Below are positions 46,201 through 54,800 of a stretch of 64,000 nucleotides of DNA, piece by piece. The stretch is taken from the NCBI GenBank assembly GCA_914767715.1, contig OU612068.1, positions 6,696,001 to 6,760,000 on the forward strand, given 5' to 3'. Under the pieces are notes generated by a model. That model searched no databases. It worked only from the letters and a program-made list of their open reading frames with translations, and had not been told where the DNA came from. Both the position numbers and the translations under genes were made by a program. Every line of letters starts with the position of its first letter. The stretch's first letter is position 1. The stretch comes from Membranipora membranacea. Its lineage: Eukaryota; Bryozoa; Gymnolaemata; Cheilostomatida; Membraniporidae.

Positions 46201-46700
46201 CATTAACAAGTAACCACACACTTTGAGTTGCCACGCTTTAAAACACTTAATAACCAGATCAATGACACGACCTCTTACGACACTTACAAGACACCATTTA
46301 TGGCAAACAAAAAAGAAAACACAATTCAGATATAGGCCAATTGAACCAATTGATACGTCACCTTTATCTATAAGTCTGGTGACTTTATTACAAGGTTTTA
46401 CGGTACTTGCCAATGTGTTGGCTCTGTTGGCTATCCAAACAGTGTAGATCAAGCCGGAGAAGCTGAAATTTTGCTCTCATTTCAGAGCAAAGAATCCCGG
46501 ATCATACATATCAGCGCTATGTTTGAAATGAATGTCTTGATGATAATGATCTAAGTTGAAAATATAGCTAAACCGTGCATGAGACGACTTAGAAAGAAAC
46601 TCACTACTGAAGTTTTGGCATCGAGAAGAGCTTTTGCGAACGCTTTTCCTAAACCACTTGTCCCTCCTATAATAAGCGCTACTTTTCCTTTGACCTTCAT
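34211..46700 (-). CDS. HPGD-like: HPGD-like short-chain dehydrogenase, copy C (intact frame, catalytic Tyr lost)
   Basis: Seven minus-strand exons in transcript order: 46700-46605, 45176-45056, 41696-41578, 35490-35394, 35208-35132, 34781-34700, 34368-34211. They total 750 nt (249 residues), with no internal stop and GT-AG at every junction. It shares the subfamily signature NCAG with copy B's NCAA. Two key changes stand out: the Rossmann TGxxxGxG starts with Ile (IIGGTSGLG, T11I), and the catalytic Tyr155 is His (VHATTK; codon CAT where B has TAC). Ser142 and Lys159 remain. Exon 7 has lost an internal stretch, so VVM runs straight into NDYPAHMQG. Classical SDR catalysis needs the Tyr, so the product is probably not a dehydrogenase. 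It may be a pseudoenzyme or a young pseudogene whose frame has not yet broken. Intron 3 hosts a 5.8-kb LINE. Confidence 0.82.
34413..34523. repeat. GTGC/GT-type microsatellite in copy C intron 6
   Basis: About 110 bp of imperfect gtgc and tg repeats (gtgcgtgcgtgtgtg types). The long Cys/Val or His/Thr open frames over it are repeat artefacts. Confidence 0.9.
35757..35767 (+). repeat. Left target-site duplication of the LINE
   Basis: TATGGTGACAT, identical to 41528-41538 on the other side of the element. Removing the element and one copy leaves an intron 3 of about 316 bp in copy C. Confidence 0.9.
35783..37180 (+). CDS. LINE ORF1 nucleic-acid-binding protein
   Basis: 465 residues. The N-terminal region is acidic and Ser/Thr-rich. 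Residues about 75-165 form a charged heptad-like stretch (LSRLEKIQSTIHMLTTENKE) expected to be coiled coil and to drive oligomerisation. A central basic region is followed by three Cys/His knuckles: C396-x2-C399-x4-H404-x4-C409, then CPKCANDYHEGDC and CINCKGNHASTNKEAC. Such proteins bind the element RNA and chaperone it during target-primed reverse transcription. The stop overlaps the ORF2 start (ATGTTTAA, 37173-37180), which suggests translation coupling or reinitiation. There is no frameshift or stop, so this is a recent copy. Confidence 0.92.
   Translation: MSQSNNSKKESDTTTASESKMGNCTKESEWDKISEDELLNATMSTVRDGSSTSAILIEGIKQDKPIKSGEATQKLLMETLSRLEKIQSTIHMLTTENKELKKRILTLEKNQIDQTVLQMTTDQVKEYKEISKRLEKMEKANKQIKEETGPRIGSLQRQIDELKGQRQQAIPKQQAATGNGEQNNSYAGAASSQATNIALRPQHLKEKDVSLQRKTKQTQSRIKFSPNKCVIIFNTTNIDDFNTDDKIKAAISKTCGRVIIDWLSRYGSDQQKIMCQLNTEEMATTVIEKWNQSQMKGSEVRKPERRIHQKNFYGIVRGVPLDIDPLEIQESADEDFRGSSAWRLKNKDEKDIRVIKISFVNQEQQTKAIKNGFFLKDTHQGFQVQGTEDVPKVTYCYNCHRIGHVKHKCRSAKLCPKCANDYHEGDCNSPPKCINCKGNHASTNKEACPVYAERLAQLEELSKDV
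37173..40316 (+). CDS. LINE ORF2 endonuclease-reverse transcriptase
   Basis: 1047 uninterrupted residues. An N-terminal AP-like endonuclease (EEP fold) has QINICGISD, the acidic SETK, the catalytic G147-D-L-N150 and the late RGHVPVW segment in place of the usual SDH. The central reverse transcriptase has KSFRPITISSYVGKVLERIL, SQYGFRKNRST, FLDLQKAFDSVWH, LPQGSVLSPLLF and the catalytic F688-A-D-D691. The C-terminal end has a Cys/His cluster (C997-L-C999 ... H1008 ... H1012-C1013) of the kind found at the end of Jockey/CR1/I-type ORF2. The protein nicks chromosomal DNA and copies the element RNA at the nick. All visible catalytic residues are present, so the copy could be competent. No RNase H domain is seen. 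Confidence 0.95.
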   Translation: MFNPKHSLKCVQINICGISDRSLMTLDQYVNANKADLIYLSETKTNTKFSLNNYYSLLKPHSSSPQHQGGVALLYHKDTVIDRVPALEENSLDILFAICRHGDRRILTCSVYNQPNKTADLMKHLDCIKNARDKLGQYSCQSMLILGDLNARHTTWGDTRNNQAGRILAQFGQDEQMLISSPTENTFLCDNGGSVIDLALMTPELQGHIWKRSVDTEIELFTGAPHRGHVPVWTTFRLVKPFKPPRYMHDWKRADWSFYQQALATLSNEAIVGLQHITDPHDIWKAALKILTTARDASIATKLISQHSKPYWTSELTRLSVELREARKIFKHRSTLTNKNMLLEIKETFTSALRAAKSEHLELQSTELNASNANVFWKTFRKMYQKREDNSIGPIVNSGSTITSDERKADVFYKDIFLGHHLNSANFDSQWKLSVENSVQPPAAEVNHDLNRRIEIKEITDALQKLKGDNKSPDFDGVHPLMLSYSPEPFVIVLFILFNAVLTTTLWPWTKNKVILLKKPGKDDYTTTKSFRPITISSYVGKVLERILENRIRDFIEEKSILPNSQYGFRKNRSTSTYLTNMIATIQHQVKTKHSVSGLFLDLQKAFDSVWHKGLLFRLAECGLSGRILETISQFLYSRTVQIQVNDHLSDQKPCPLGLPQGSVLSPLLFILYTRDLLEEVNGLKLQFADDCSIISWAKDDKSLQEEMNNNGASLSSWLNKWRMSANCQKTDVLIFNGQINPPAIQGEMVQQATKTKVLGVIIEGNMSFKIQLEEAKSKASRKWNMLKSHIGAGMSMLATRKLLTTVIIPKACYCAHLWDLNTEISMYNYLKETLRMSFKPPTEVVHRFANVQPMNIRYRHDRLSTIKQLMNTDNLDLLKSCSRSKLYTTFLSDIKALKDRQINMDNITLKDLNKTSIKRHCNATWKRRWEVYIRNNSQGTEGLLEELAGDISGKDIVREFSHIEPLTVGRALSLVAGHCNLLLHRYKLGLTYSPTCLCLEEDESPRHFVKHCTLFSNSRMLCNILPNTPISLSSIIDFIIQTGKFA
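41528..41538 (+). repeat. Right target-site duplication of the LINE
   Basis: TATGGTGACAT directly after the TAAC-repeat tail. Perfect match to 35757-35767. Confidence 0.9.
42757..43040. repeat. 59-bp minisatellite in copy C intron 2
   Basis: About five units with an exact 59-bp period (starts at 42816, 42875, 42934, 42993 plus a diverged first unit), each with ggttcctcgctgtgaat and gcggtat. Adjacent 43034-43390 contains longer, looser repeats, including cctccttgggctga...gaatcagataattctctgatt at 43189 and 43303. Open frames here are repeat artefacts. Confidence 0.9.
43600..43930. repeat. Imperfect tandem duplication in copy C intron 2
   Basis: Units of about 130 bp with tatggtgtcaa.tgcac, gcaatctttccagggttg and ttttgaagat.ttttgtgacttct appear twice or more. 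Confidence 0.6.
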
Positions 46701-47806
46701 AGCTTCAAACATTTAAGACGAATGAAGGACGAATGAAGTTGCCCACATTTAAAATCACATTCATCAATCATCTGAGAGGTCAGTGTGCGTCCTTGATAAA
46801 ACAGCGATACAGGCATTGTGTACCAGTTCCTAATCCGTTGTGAGAGAGGAATTAAATGTTGGTCATAGCAAGGATTCTTGTTGAGACACACTTTTGACCT
46901 ACCAACGGGCCCACAGGTCTTCTAACTAAGCTATAAGACCTCGACATGAGGCTAAAAACTGAGTCATGATTATGTATGATGGATATTTGCAAAAATTTGT
47001 ACAGCTGCTTCTGATATGCATAAAGTGGATTTGAATTCAGATGACATTAAATTCAATTTTGGTGTGTATAGCAAATTATCTATGGTTAACTTGAGTACTT
47101 TAATGTCAGGAGATTTTGCAACAAAATATGAACTTTATTTGCCATTCATCACCCTATTCTATAGTACATTTTACGATTTAATTCAAATAGTTCTATGTCC
47201 AAAAACAGATCTTTATTATTCATATTGTCATCCCAATGTTGATGGCATCCAAGTCATCGAAACAAAGTCGCTGGAGAGACCAAATCTTAATGATAGCACA
47301 TGAAACAGTACTTATCAATATTTTTTTTATAAAAACAGGAAACAGGTGCTAAGATTCATCTCTGTAATACATCTGGATTCTGGGTTATTCCATAATATCA
47401 TAGTTTTCTTTTGGGGATACTTGTTACAACCTGCTCCCATAAATTCCAAAAGGTTTTGATGTTGCTCTTTTGAGTCACAATGAGGTGGACTGATTTGCCA
47501 TAGTCATGGATGTGTTGACTGTCAAAACTTGCTCTAGGAAGAACAAACAAACTGGTTATATATGCACAGCTTGTTGACATCTAGGCACTGCAATCTCTTT
47601 TTGATGCTCCTCCATGAGATAAATTATTGAATATATTTAAATCCAAAGCTGAGCCTCTCAATCAGTCGCTTCTGTTACTCTCTACTTGTGGTCAGTCAGG
47701 ATATTATATTAGTAATATTCAGTAGAATATAAATTGCTTTAGTTTTGGAGGTTGAGACAGCATAACAAACTCTTTTCATGAGTGGCAGGTACTGCTATTA
47801 AAAGAC
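46701..47806. other. Copy C upstream region, no gene seen
   Basis: The first 40 bp before the copy C ATG on the minus strand resemble those before copy B (CATTCG, TTAAAT, TTTG.AGCT). Further out nothing is recognised. Confidence 0.4.
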
Positions 47807-47878
47807 TAGCAGAGAGTGGTTTCGATCCACCGACCTCTGGGTTATGGGCCCAGCACGCTTCCACTGCGCCACTCTGCT
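47807..47878 (-). tRNA. tRNA-iMet: Initiator tRNA-Met (CAT)
   Basis: 72 nt, identical to 33473-33544 but on the opposite strand. A minus-strand T4 terminator lies at 47800-47803. Confidence 0.95.
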
Positions 47879-48382
47879 GATTTACTTTGCACATGAATGA
47901 TATGAAAATAACTTCCAACTAACTCCCAGGCGATCAAAATCAGTCAAAGAGCTGAAAAGAAATCGTTATTAAATTTTGGATTCTACTATTATACTATAAA
48001 TACTATTTTGGTATGAACATGACGATTATATTCCAACCACATTAAGTGACATTTCTATTTTGGTAATTTTTTTTTATGGTTTAAAGAGGTACCATAGCTG
48101 AACACCAACATTATCAAAGTCTTTGTCTCCGGTTATTTTACAACTGAGGTACAACATATTGATGACAGAGCTAACCTCAAGTATGTGACAAACTTAACAA
48201 ACAATTCCCTTACCATGATCGATTGATTGATTTATCACAGACAATATAGTACATGTTGCGAAATTCAGTGTAAATAATAGCCTTAAAAGAAGACATGAAC
48301 AAAAATAGAAAAAAGTCAGAGCTCTATAGGATTTAAAGTATGTACGAGGTGGCGTAAAAAACTATCTCTGCGCCATGCTCCT

Positions 48383-48840
48383 TTATATTTTATCTCCTTC
48401 TATATATTTGATGGCAAGTGTCTTAGTTAGCTTCTGAACATGTAAATCTATGTCATGATACTCAATACCAAGTTTAATACAATCTTCAAAAATCTGTCTG
48501 ATAGCCTTTTTATCACTGGCAATGATACAAGTAAAAATGATAGGTAAACAATAGGAGATGAGGGACATGATAAAACTTTTGAATAACATTGATTTTGGCT
48601 AGAGGTTAAGAGCTAAAATACACAAAATTCTCAACAATATACATTCTTCTAGCTGCTGTTGTAAACACTGAATGTACATGCTCATGAAATCTTAAATCCT
48701 GAACTAAAACACCAGGGTACAATACATTATTTGTTCCAATCAATACAAGAGTAGGGGTATGATGTTTAACATGTTGGATTGAGAACATAGTTTCTTGGGT
48801 CTTAGTAGGGTTTAATAAAAACTTTAAATCATCATATTGT
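48383..48840 (-). pseudogene. Decayed LINE reverse transcriptase fragment
   Basis: Two minus-strand open pieces in the same order as a reverse transcriptase C-terminal part. The first has NPTKTQETMFSI followed by VLIGTNNVLYPGVLVQDLRF and HEHVHSVFTTAARRMY. The second, after an in-frame stop, has LFKSFIMSLISYCLPIIFT. These match the thumb and post-palm pattern (K-T-x-x-M, L-G-V-like, S-x-x-Y-C-x-P). It differs from the intact LINE at 35768-41527, so it is another family, broken by stops. Confidence 0.6.
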
Positions 48841-50537
48841 ATAGAAATTCTATTTGGATAAGGTATTTTACATCATTACATCCCTTATCCAATCAAAGAC
48901 TCAGTGAGACTAATGAAAAATGACACACAATCCCCTTTTCCTGCTTGTAACATATTTCTTATTGTTTTATGATTGTTTATTTTCTCTTTATGACATGATC
49001 TATATTGTCAACTAAGACATTGATCGGTGAAATAAAGTTAAAGAATCATTGAAATAATTTCCAACTGAAACTAACGCCTCCTTCACAAATTCCTTTGGTG
49101 GAGCTTCGGCATAACATATTAAACCATACTCATATATATATTTATTTCCAAGTTTATCGGATCAACAAGGCATTTTCATCCTTTCTTTCATTTAGACAGT
49201 TTTTATCTGCACAGGAGTTACACCACATTCACAAACCAGCTACATCCACAGGTGGGATGACTTTAGAGCAGGTTATCATCAGCTGGGATATTTTACCCAG
49301 ACATGGTACTCACTTTGTTCCATGACTAATATGATGTTAACATGTTTCCTCATTTTCATCTGCTCTCGGAATCTCACAGTTTGTAAGTTGGGAATCTGGT
49401 ATCACAAGTGTTTCCAAAGAGGTGAAGTTTATGTACCTGTGTCATTTAAGTACTTGTATTTGTGTACCGTGTATTTGTGTACATCTTGCCACAGCTTGCC
49501 AGTCATTTCTCCGCTTTAAGATACAACTCTCAATATGTTGGCTCCAGATTATATTTGTGAGCAGTTTTCTTTTCCTACACATCGATTTCCTATGAGAGAC
49601 ACACATTTCTTGAAACCCCCTTTTAATACTTTTCTTTGCACATCTTTCAATTGTATTCAATAGCCTTTCACAACACATCAGGTCTTCAAACAATTTGAAG
49701 GCACTCATATATATTATATATACATATTCATTTTCTATGTATTCAGCCGAACGGTCTATGCCGGCGTCCATGTTTCGCCTTTTATTTTTATTGTTTTGCT
49801 GACTCTGGCTCATTCGGAAGAACATCATTTTAATGATGAAGATTGGTGTCAATAAATGTTTTTTTAAAAATGCAACACAGTATGAATAAAGCAAAAACAA
49901 GTTCTATTTTTGAAAATAAAGATATCACCCCTATGATGATTCTGGTGTGGAATATTGACTCTAGCTCCACTCTTTCAGCATTTTTTTCATAATATATCTG
50001 GTCTATAATTTTTTCTTAAATCTTTCACCAGGAGATCGCAACAAATTTATTATCCTATAAATTATTACAACGATTACCCAAGATCCGTGTATCTAAAAGA
50101 AAATATATATAGAAGCAAAATTGGATTAGAAATGATATAGTTGGCAATATTGTATGCACATACATATTATGATATATTCCTACGGTGCTATCCTCTTCTG
50201 ATTTTCATGTCTGCATCCACTGATGGTGGATTTACTCTTAGTTATAGTCTCTTCGAGGCTACAGGGCACAATCAGGTGTCAGGAGAATTGTTGCTCCTAT
50301 GCTAAACATAGAAAAAAATTGTTTTACACCACTGTCAATGTACTGTCAAAAAACCTCATTTTGACCACTGTGGTGGAGACAGAATGCAATATATTATATA
50401 GAACCAACCTCACAACCAGTAATTAAATTGTAATTATGGGCAATTCTATATTCATATATTGTATTATTATGGTGGTATTACATTGCAATTATGGTCAATT
50501 ATCAGTCTGGTATCATATCAGTTGTGGCCACAACAAT
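48841..50537. other. Intergenic, no gene seen
   Basis: AT-rich with no recognisable coding exon. The Lys-rich minus-strand open frame at 49442-49900 has no motif support. Confidence 0.35.
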
Positions 50538-50609
50538 AGCAGAGTGGCGCAGTGGAAGCGTGCTGGGCCCATAACCCAGAGGTCGGTGGATCGAAACCAC
50601 TCTCGGCTA
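50538..50609 (+). tRNA. tRNA-iMet: Initiator tRNA-Met (CAT), acceptor-stem mismatch
   Basis: 72 nt, the same as the other copies except that the 3' acceptor strand reads CTCGGCT in place of CTCTGCT, placing an A4:G69 mismatch in the acceptor stem. Anticodon and T-loop are intact, and a T4 terminator is at 50613-50616. It may be a weakened or decaying copy. Confidence 0.88.
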
Positions 50610-51661
50610 GTCTTTTAATCTGCAGAGTCAATCAATCACATTAAAGTGATTTAGTTATTCGTAAAGCCAATTCATGTTATAGTCAGGCAGTTACATAATA
50701 TGATGAAGTTTTGTCAGATTTGCATGGTAATAAAATTCAATGCTCTTCTTGGCATGAATTTATAAGGGAATCATGCTCCAATTCTCATACTGAAGATGAG
50801 AATATAAATAGACCTGTGTTGCATAGAACTAAGTTTATCATTGTCCCAGTTAATGGCAGTCTGCCCTGCCTTTTTCTAGAGTGTTTGAATACAAGTTGCT
50901 TTATTAGGAGATTTTGTTAATCTGTGGTTTCGATCTTTGAAGTGTTAGTATCCCGATTTCTCACTATTTCAATATGTTTTTGTATCGTTGTCTCTCATGG
51001 AGTTGTGACTTGAATATATCAAGTTACTACCCTAACATTGAGAACCTATCTTTGGCAACTCAAATGAATATCAAACAGTAAATTACCACCACTTATGAAT
51101 CTAGAATTACTGTGACGGCTAACTTAACACAAATTTTCGTTACAAAATTGATATCTGCTTCTTGGATTACCCTCAATCATTAATTCTTTAGCTGCAAGTT
51201 ATTCGCAGAGCAGTCTTTGTCAGAACAACAGTGTTGTGTTAACAGAGTTGTTGTCGGCAGAGTTCAAGAGCACTGAAAATACCTCGTTTGTAAAGCAAGC
51301 ACTGGATCATATTAGGTACCCTACACCAAAAAACTAGTTCATTGCCGTAATGGTTGTGGTTCAGTAAATGCAAACAGAGGGATACATTTTCTGAAGTGGC
51401 CAATTCTGTTTGCTGTCAATGGACCCAAGTCACAGTTTTTGAAAATCAAATTTCTGATGTGGCTTTCCCGAGTGTGGTCAAGGCGTCGGGTCTGGGACAA
51501 AACGTGCCCAGGGAGGTTGGATTGGATAAGATTGGGCCACCTTAGTAAGTACTCTCAAGAAAGTATCATATGATAAGACTTGGCAGAGGCTCTCTCAGTC
51601 CCCCCCCCAACCAATCTCAGTCCCCCCAACCAATCGGAGCCAATATATTGATGAGGAGAGA
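50610..51661. other. Intergenic before copy D
   Basis: No gene. From about 51520 onward the sequence is similar to the region upstream of copy E (58665 onward), marking the start of the duplicated promoter unit. Confidence 0.4.
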
Positions 51662-51707
51662 CTTTAAACAGGGAGTTTGGGACCGATCCCAAACTCCCTG
51701 GTTTAAA
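51662..51707. repeat. Mini-palindrome (14-4-14) in copy D promoter
   Basis: Arms CAGGGAGTTTGGGA and TCCCAAACTCCCTG around CCGA (51669-51700). Flanks are CTTTAAA and GTTTAAA, six of seven matching. The homologous promoter of copy E (near 58780) lacks the insert. Confidence 0.75.
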
Positions 51708-51718
51708 TAACAAAATAG

Positions 51719-51795
51719 CCATAAACCAGGGGTTGTCTTTCCTTTATCAATTGGATTTTCCAGATAAGAAGTGGGCCTGTGAATGTGAAGGTCAT
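51719..51795 (+). promoter_or_regulatory. Conserved proximal promoter block, copy D
   Basis: A block shared with 58800-58876 (copy E) and 61365-61444 (copy F): gttgtctt, then attttccAGATAAGaagtggg, then gtgaaggtcat. It ends about 90 bp before the ATG. AGATAAG fits the GATA-factor consensus. The function is inferred from conservation only. Confidence 0.55.
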
Positions 51796-51884
51796 TATGA
51801 AGTGTAACTTTATCTAGGATTTTGTTGTGGCAATTTCATTTCTTAATCGGCTCATCCATTCTTACTTAAAACTCAGCCTCAGCT

Positions 51885-54800
51885 ATGAATATAGCAGGAA
51901 AAGTAGCACTGATAACAGGAGGTACTGGAGGTTTAGGTAAAGCATTTGCAAAAGCTCTTCTTAAAGGCAAAGCTTCAGTGGTAAGTTTATCAATTATCAT
52001 ATCTCATGCACTCATAATATTGCTTCTGTTTGAAGCTCATTTATTGTATTCATCTGCAAACTATAGCATTATTTTTATGAAGCTCACACAAATATCTGTC
52101 TCTCTGCTCACAGGGTTGACTTCTTACTTAAATCTGAATTTAGTTCTGTGAACAGGGATTCACCTATTACAATGGTATTTTCCTCTGAAACATAGTCACA
52201 TTCCATGCTCAAGTGACTGGAAGACCCTCTAAAAAGCACACACACCAACCTGAATTGTGGTCATACATCTCACTGCGCAGCTGAGAAATTTGTGGATGCT
52301 TGGCCTGTCTTGACATACATGGTATGTGGGTAGGGGCTCCTCCCAACCCCCTTGTCACAAAAATGAACTAAGTTTAGTTCATTGGTCACAACAACCATTG
52401 CTTGTCAAACAATGTTGTTATAATGCCGCGGTACACTCATCCCACATGCATGTGCAACCCTCTCCCTCTGAGTAAGACTAAGATCAACATGTCACTGCCG
52501 ATGGCCGATTAGTGCCAGTTCTTTTTGGCAGCTTGCTGCACACCCATAATAAGGAGGTGTTCTATGGCCTCACCTCTAGGATGCATTCTAGTTTTCTAGG
52601 ATGTATCACATTCTCAGTATGAGGATTTAGGGCACCTTGCGTCCCTCTTTAGGGGCAGCCCAATCTTCTGTTTCTTACTAAACAGCGAGTAAGGGAGATA
52701 TATTGAAGGGCCACTTAAGCAAGCTGAAGAGGGCCTGTAAAGATAGCTGATAAGATAATAATAACGATTTTATGTTCAGTCTGAGTGAAGTTTTATTTCA
52801 ATTGTTAGATGTAATTTGGTAGATTATATCTATCAATGAGTTCGTCAGAGTTGTCAATGTATAATAAAATGACATTCACTAATCCTTAAAACTGCTAAAT
52901 CAGGCATTTTGGAAACAATTGAATGGCATAGTGCTGGCTGCTTGGAGTGAGTGTTGCGGGAGTCTTCGGACAATGGTGGGAGTTCGTTTGATCTTGGTTT
53001 CGGTGCCCTCTTGCTATCGTGCCATTGGTCTAGAGAACTGGTCAGCCTGGTGTCCCTATTGTTATGTTGCCCAACTCTGAACTCAGTGTCTAGGATCAAT
53101 TCGGTCCTCTGTCAGTTACCGATTGAGTGCCAGAGGAGAATCATGTAATTTATTATTTCTCCCTGCGTACACATTTAAATACTAGTATTTACATTTTCTC
53201 TGACTGGAATATTTAAGATACAATTTTCCAAGTCATAATCAAGAACGTATTATCATAAGAAAGCACACACTTGGAAGGAGCTAAAGGTACGATATTTTCC
53301 TTTTATTACCATATTTTTACACAAACTCTTGGTAAACACTCCTTTGCAGCATTTCTTTCTGTATTTGCATACTTCGCATATACGTGTATGCTTGTATTTT
53401 ATATATTAATTCAAGCTAATTGACTCTAGAGCCTTACCATTGTTTTTTATAACATCTTTTCAGACTTTACGGTGAAATAGTACGACAAGATATTGCGTAG
53501 AATTAATAAAAGATTATCTACAAGATTATATCAGTACCATCACTCATCAGTAAACCTACCACTCTCATTATTCAAGTGCTGTGAACTAGCATAGATTGCT
53601 AAAGGGCCCACCTTTGAATAGAGTTCATGCCTTGCCCAACAATCTAAGAATCTCACCATACAAATTACAAACTACCTCCACCCCTACCGAACAAAGCTTG
53701 TCAAAACAGTCTACAAACTACCATGCATTACTTTTACTGTTTGGCAAGTACCTGGCCTTGTATAAGTAATTGCCAAAGTATTCAATTTGAATCAGTGCAA
53801 GCTACTATTATAGTATTACTATCGCAATGTTATCTCAATGTTAATTCAACAGCAAACACAATGATAAGCGAACCTTCTTGTGATGATGCTAAAGGTATTC
53901 ACAAACTGCCGGATGTGTTCTATAATCTCAATAGAACATTGACTTTTTCAGTAACTACGGATAAAATCTATTTTCTGAACCAGAGGATATACTGTTGCAC
54001 CCATAGACTTAATTACATATTACTTTTTAAGTCTATGGTTGCACCATATTATCTTTCGCTGGCAGCCAACAGCCCTAGAAATCATGCGATTTAGGCTGCG
54101 GCGGTATGCAAGAGCACGCTAGACCGCCAAAAACCTTGCCTCTTTTACCAATTATGACTATGACTTGTTCTGTTACCCCGTCCCGTATCGTATGCCCTGT
54201 ATGACTGATGTCTCATTTTATACAAATAATTAAACTGGAGTTATCGTTGCAACCAGCTTGATTATGCAATTAAGTTTTAGGAGCATAAATAATAGAATAA
54301 TAGGAACATGTAAGAACGATCATCATCAACCTCATTCTCGGGCTGTGCTACATAAACCGCTCACCATCACTTAGGTTGGCTATCCACTATACTTCTTACA
54401 TGAGTAAAACATATATAAAATATTATTCCCTCTTGGTTGGTCAGGGTTGTACATGGTCCGATAAGAAGGTAAAAAGAGCCAACTACACCACTGAAAGAAT
54501 CAGGATTGACTTGCTACAAACCATATATACCACCCTGTCAATGTAATCATCAGGTTGTGAAAAAACAAACTGTCAAATATTGTTTGATGTTGTGCTTCCT
54601 CAAGGTATGCATGGTGGATATCGCTAAGAATGGAGGTGAGGTGGCAGCTGACTTGAGTAAACAATACCAGGAGAGTAAGGTGGACTTCTCCCATTGTGAT
54701 GTCACAGATTACAACAAATTTAAAGGTAAATCAGTGTTTAGTTCAGAAACAATATGAGATCATGTGGACAATCAGACTTGACAAGCTTAAACTTTTAAAC

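Noticed and set aside
48854-48892. Inverted repeat TTGGATAAGG ... CCTTATCCAA
   Set aside because: No flanking direct repeat, and it falls by an old LINE fragment.
49442-49900. 152-residue Lys/Arg-rich minus-strand open frame
   Set aside because: Compositional; no motif, homolog or splice signal recognised.
52445-52460. CACATGCATGTG perfect palindrome
   Set aside because: Short, without flanking duplication; expected by chance at this window size.
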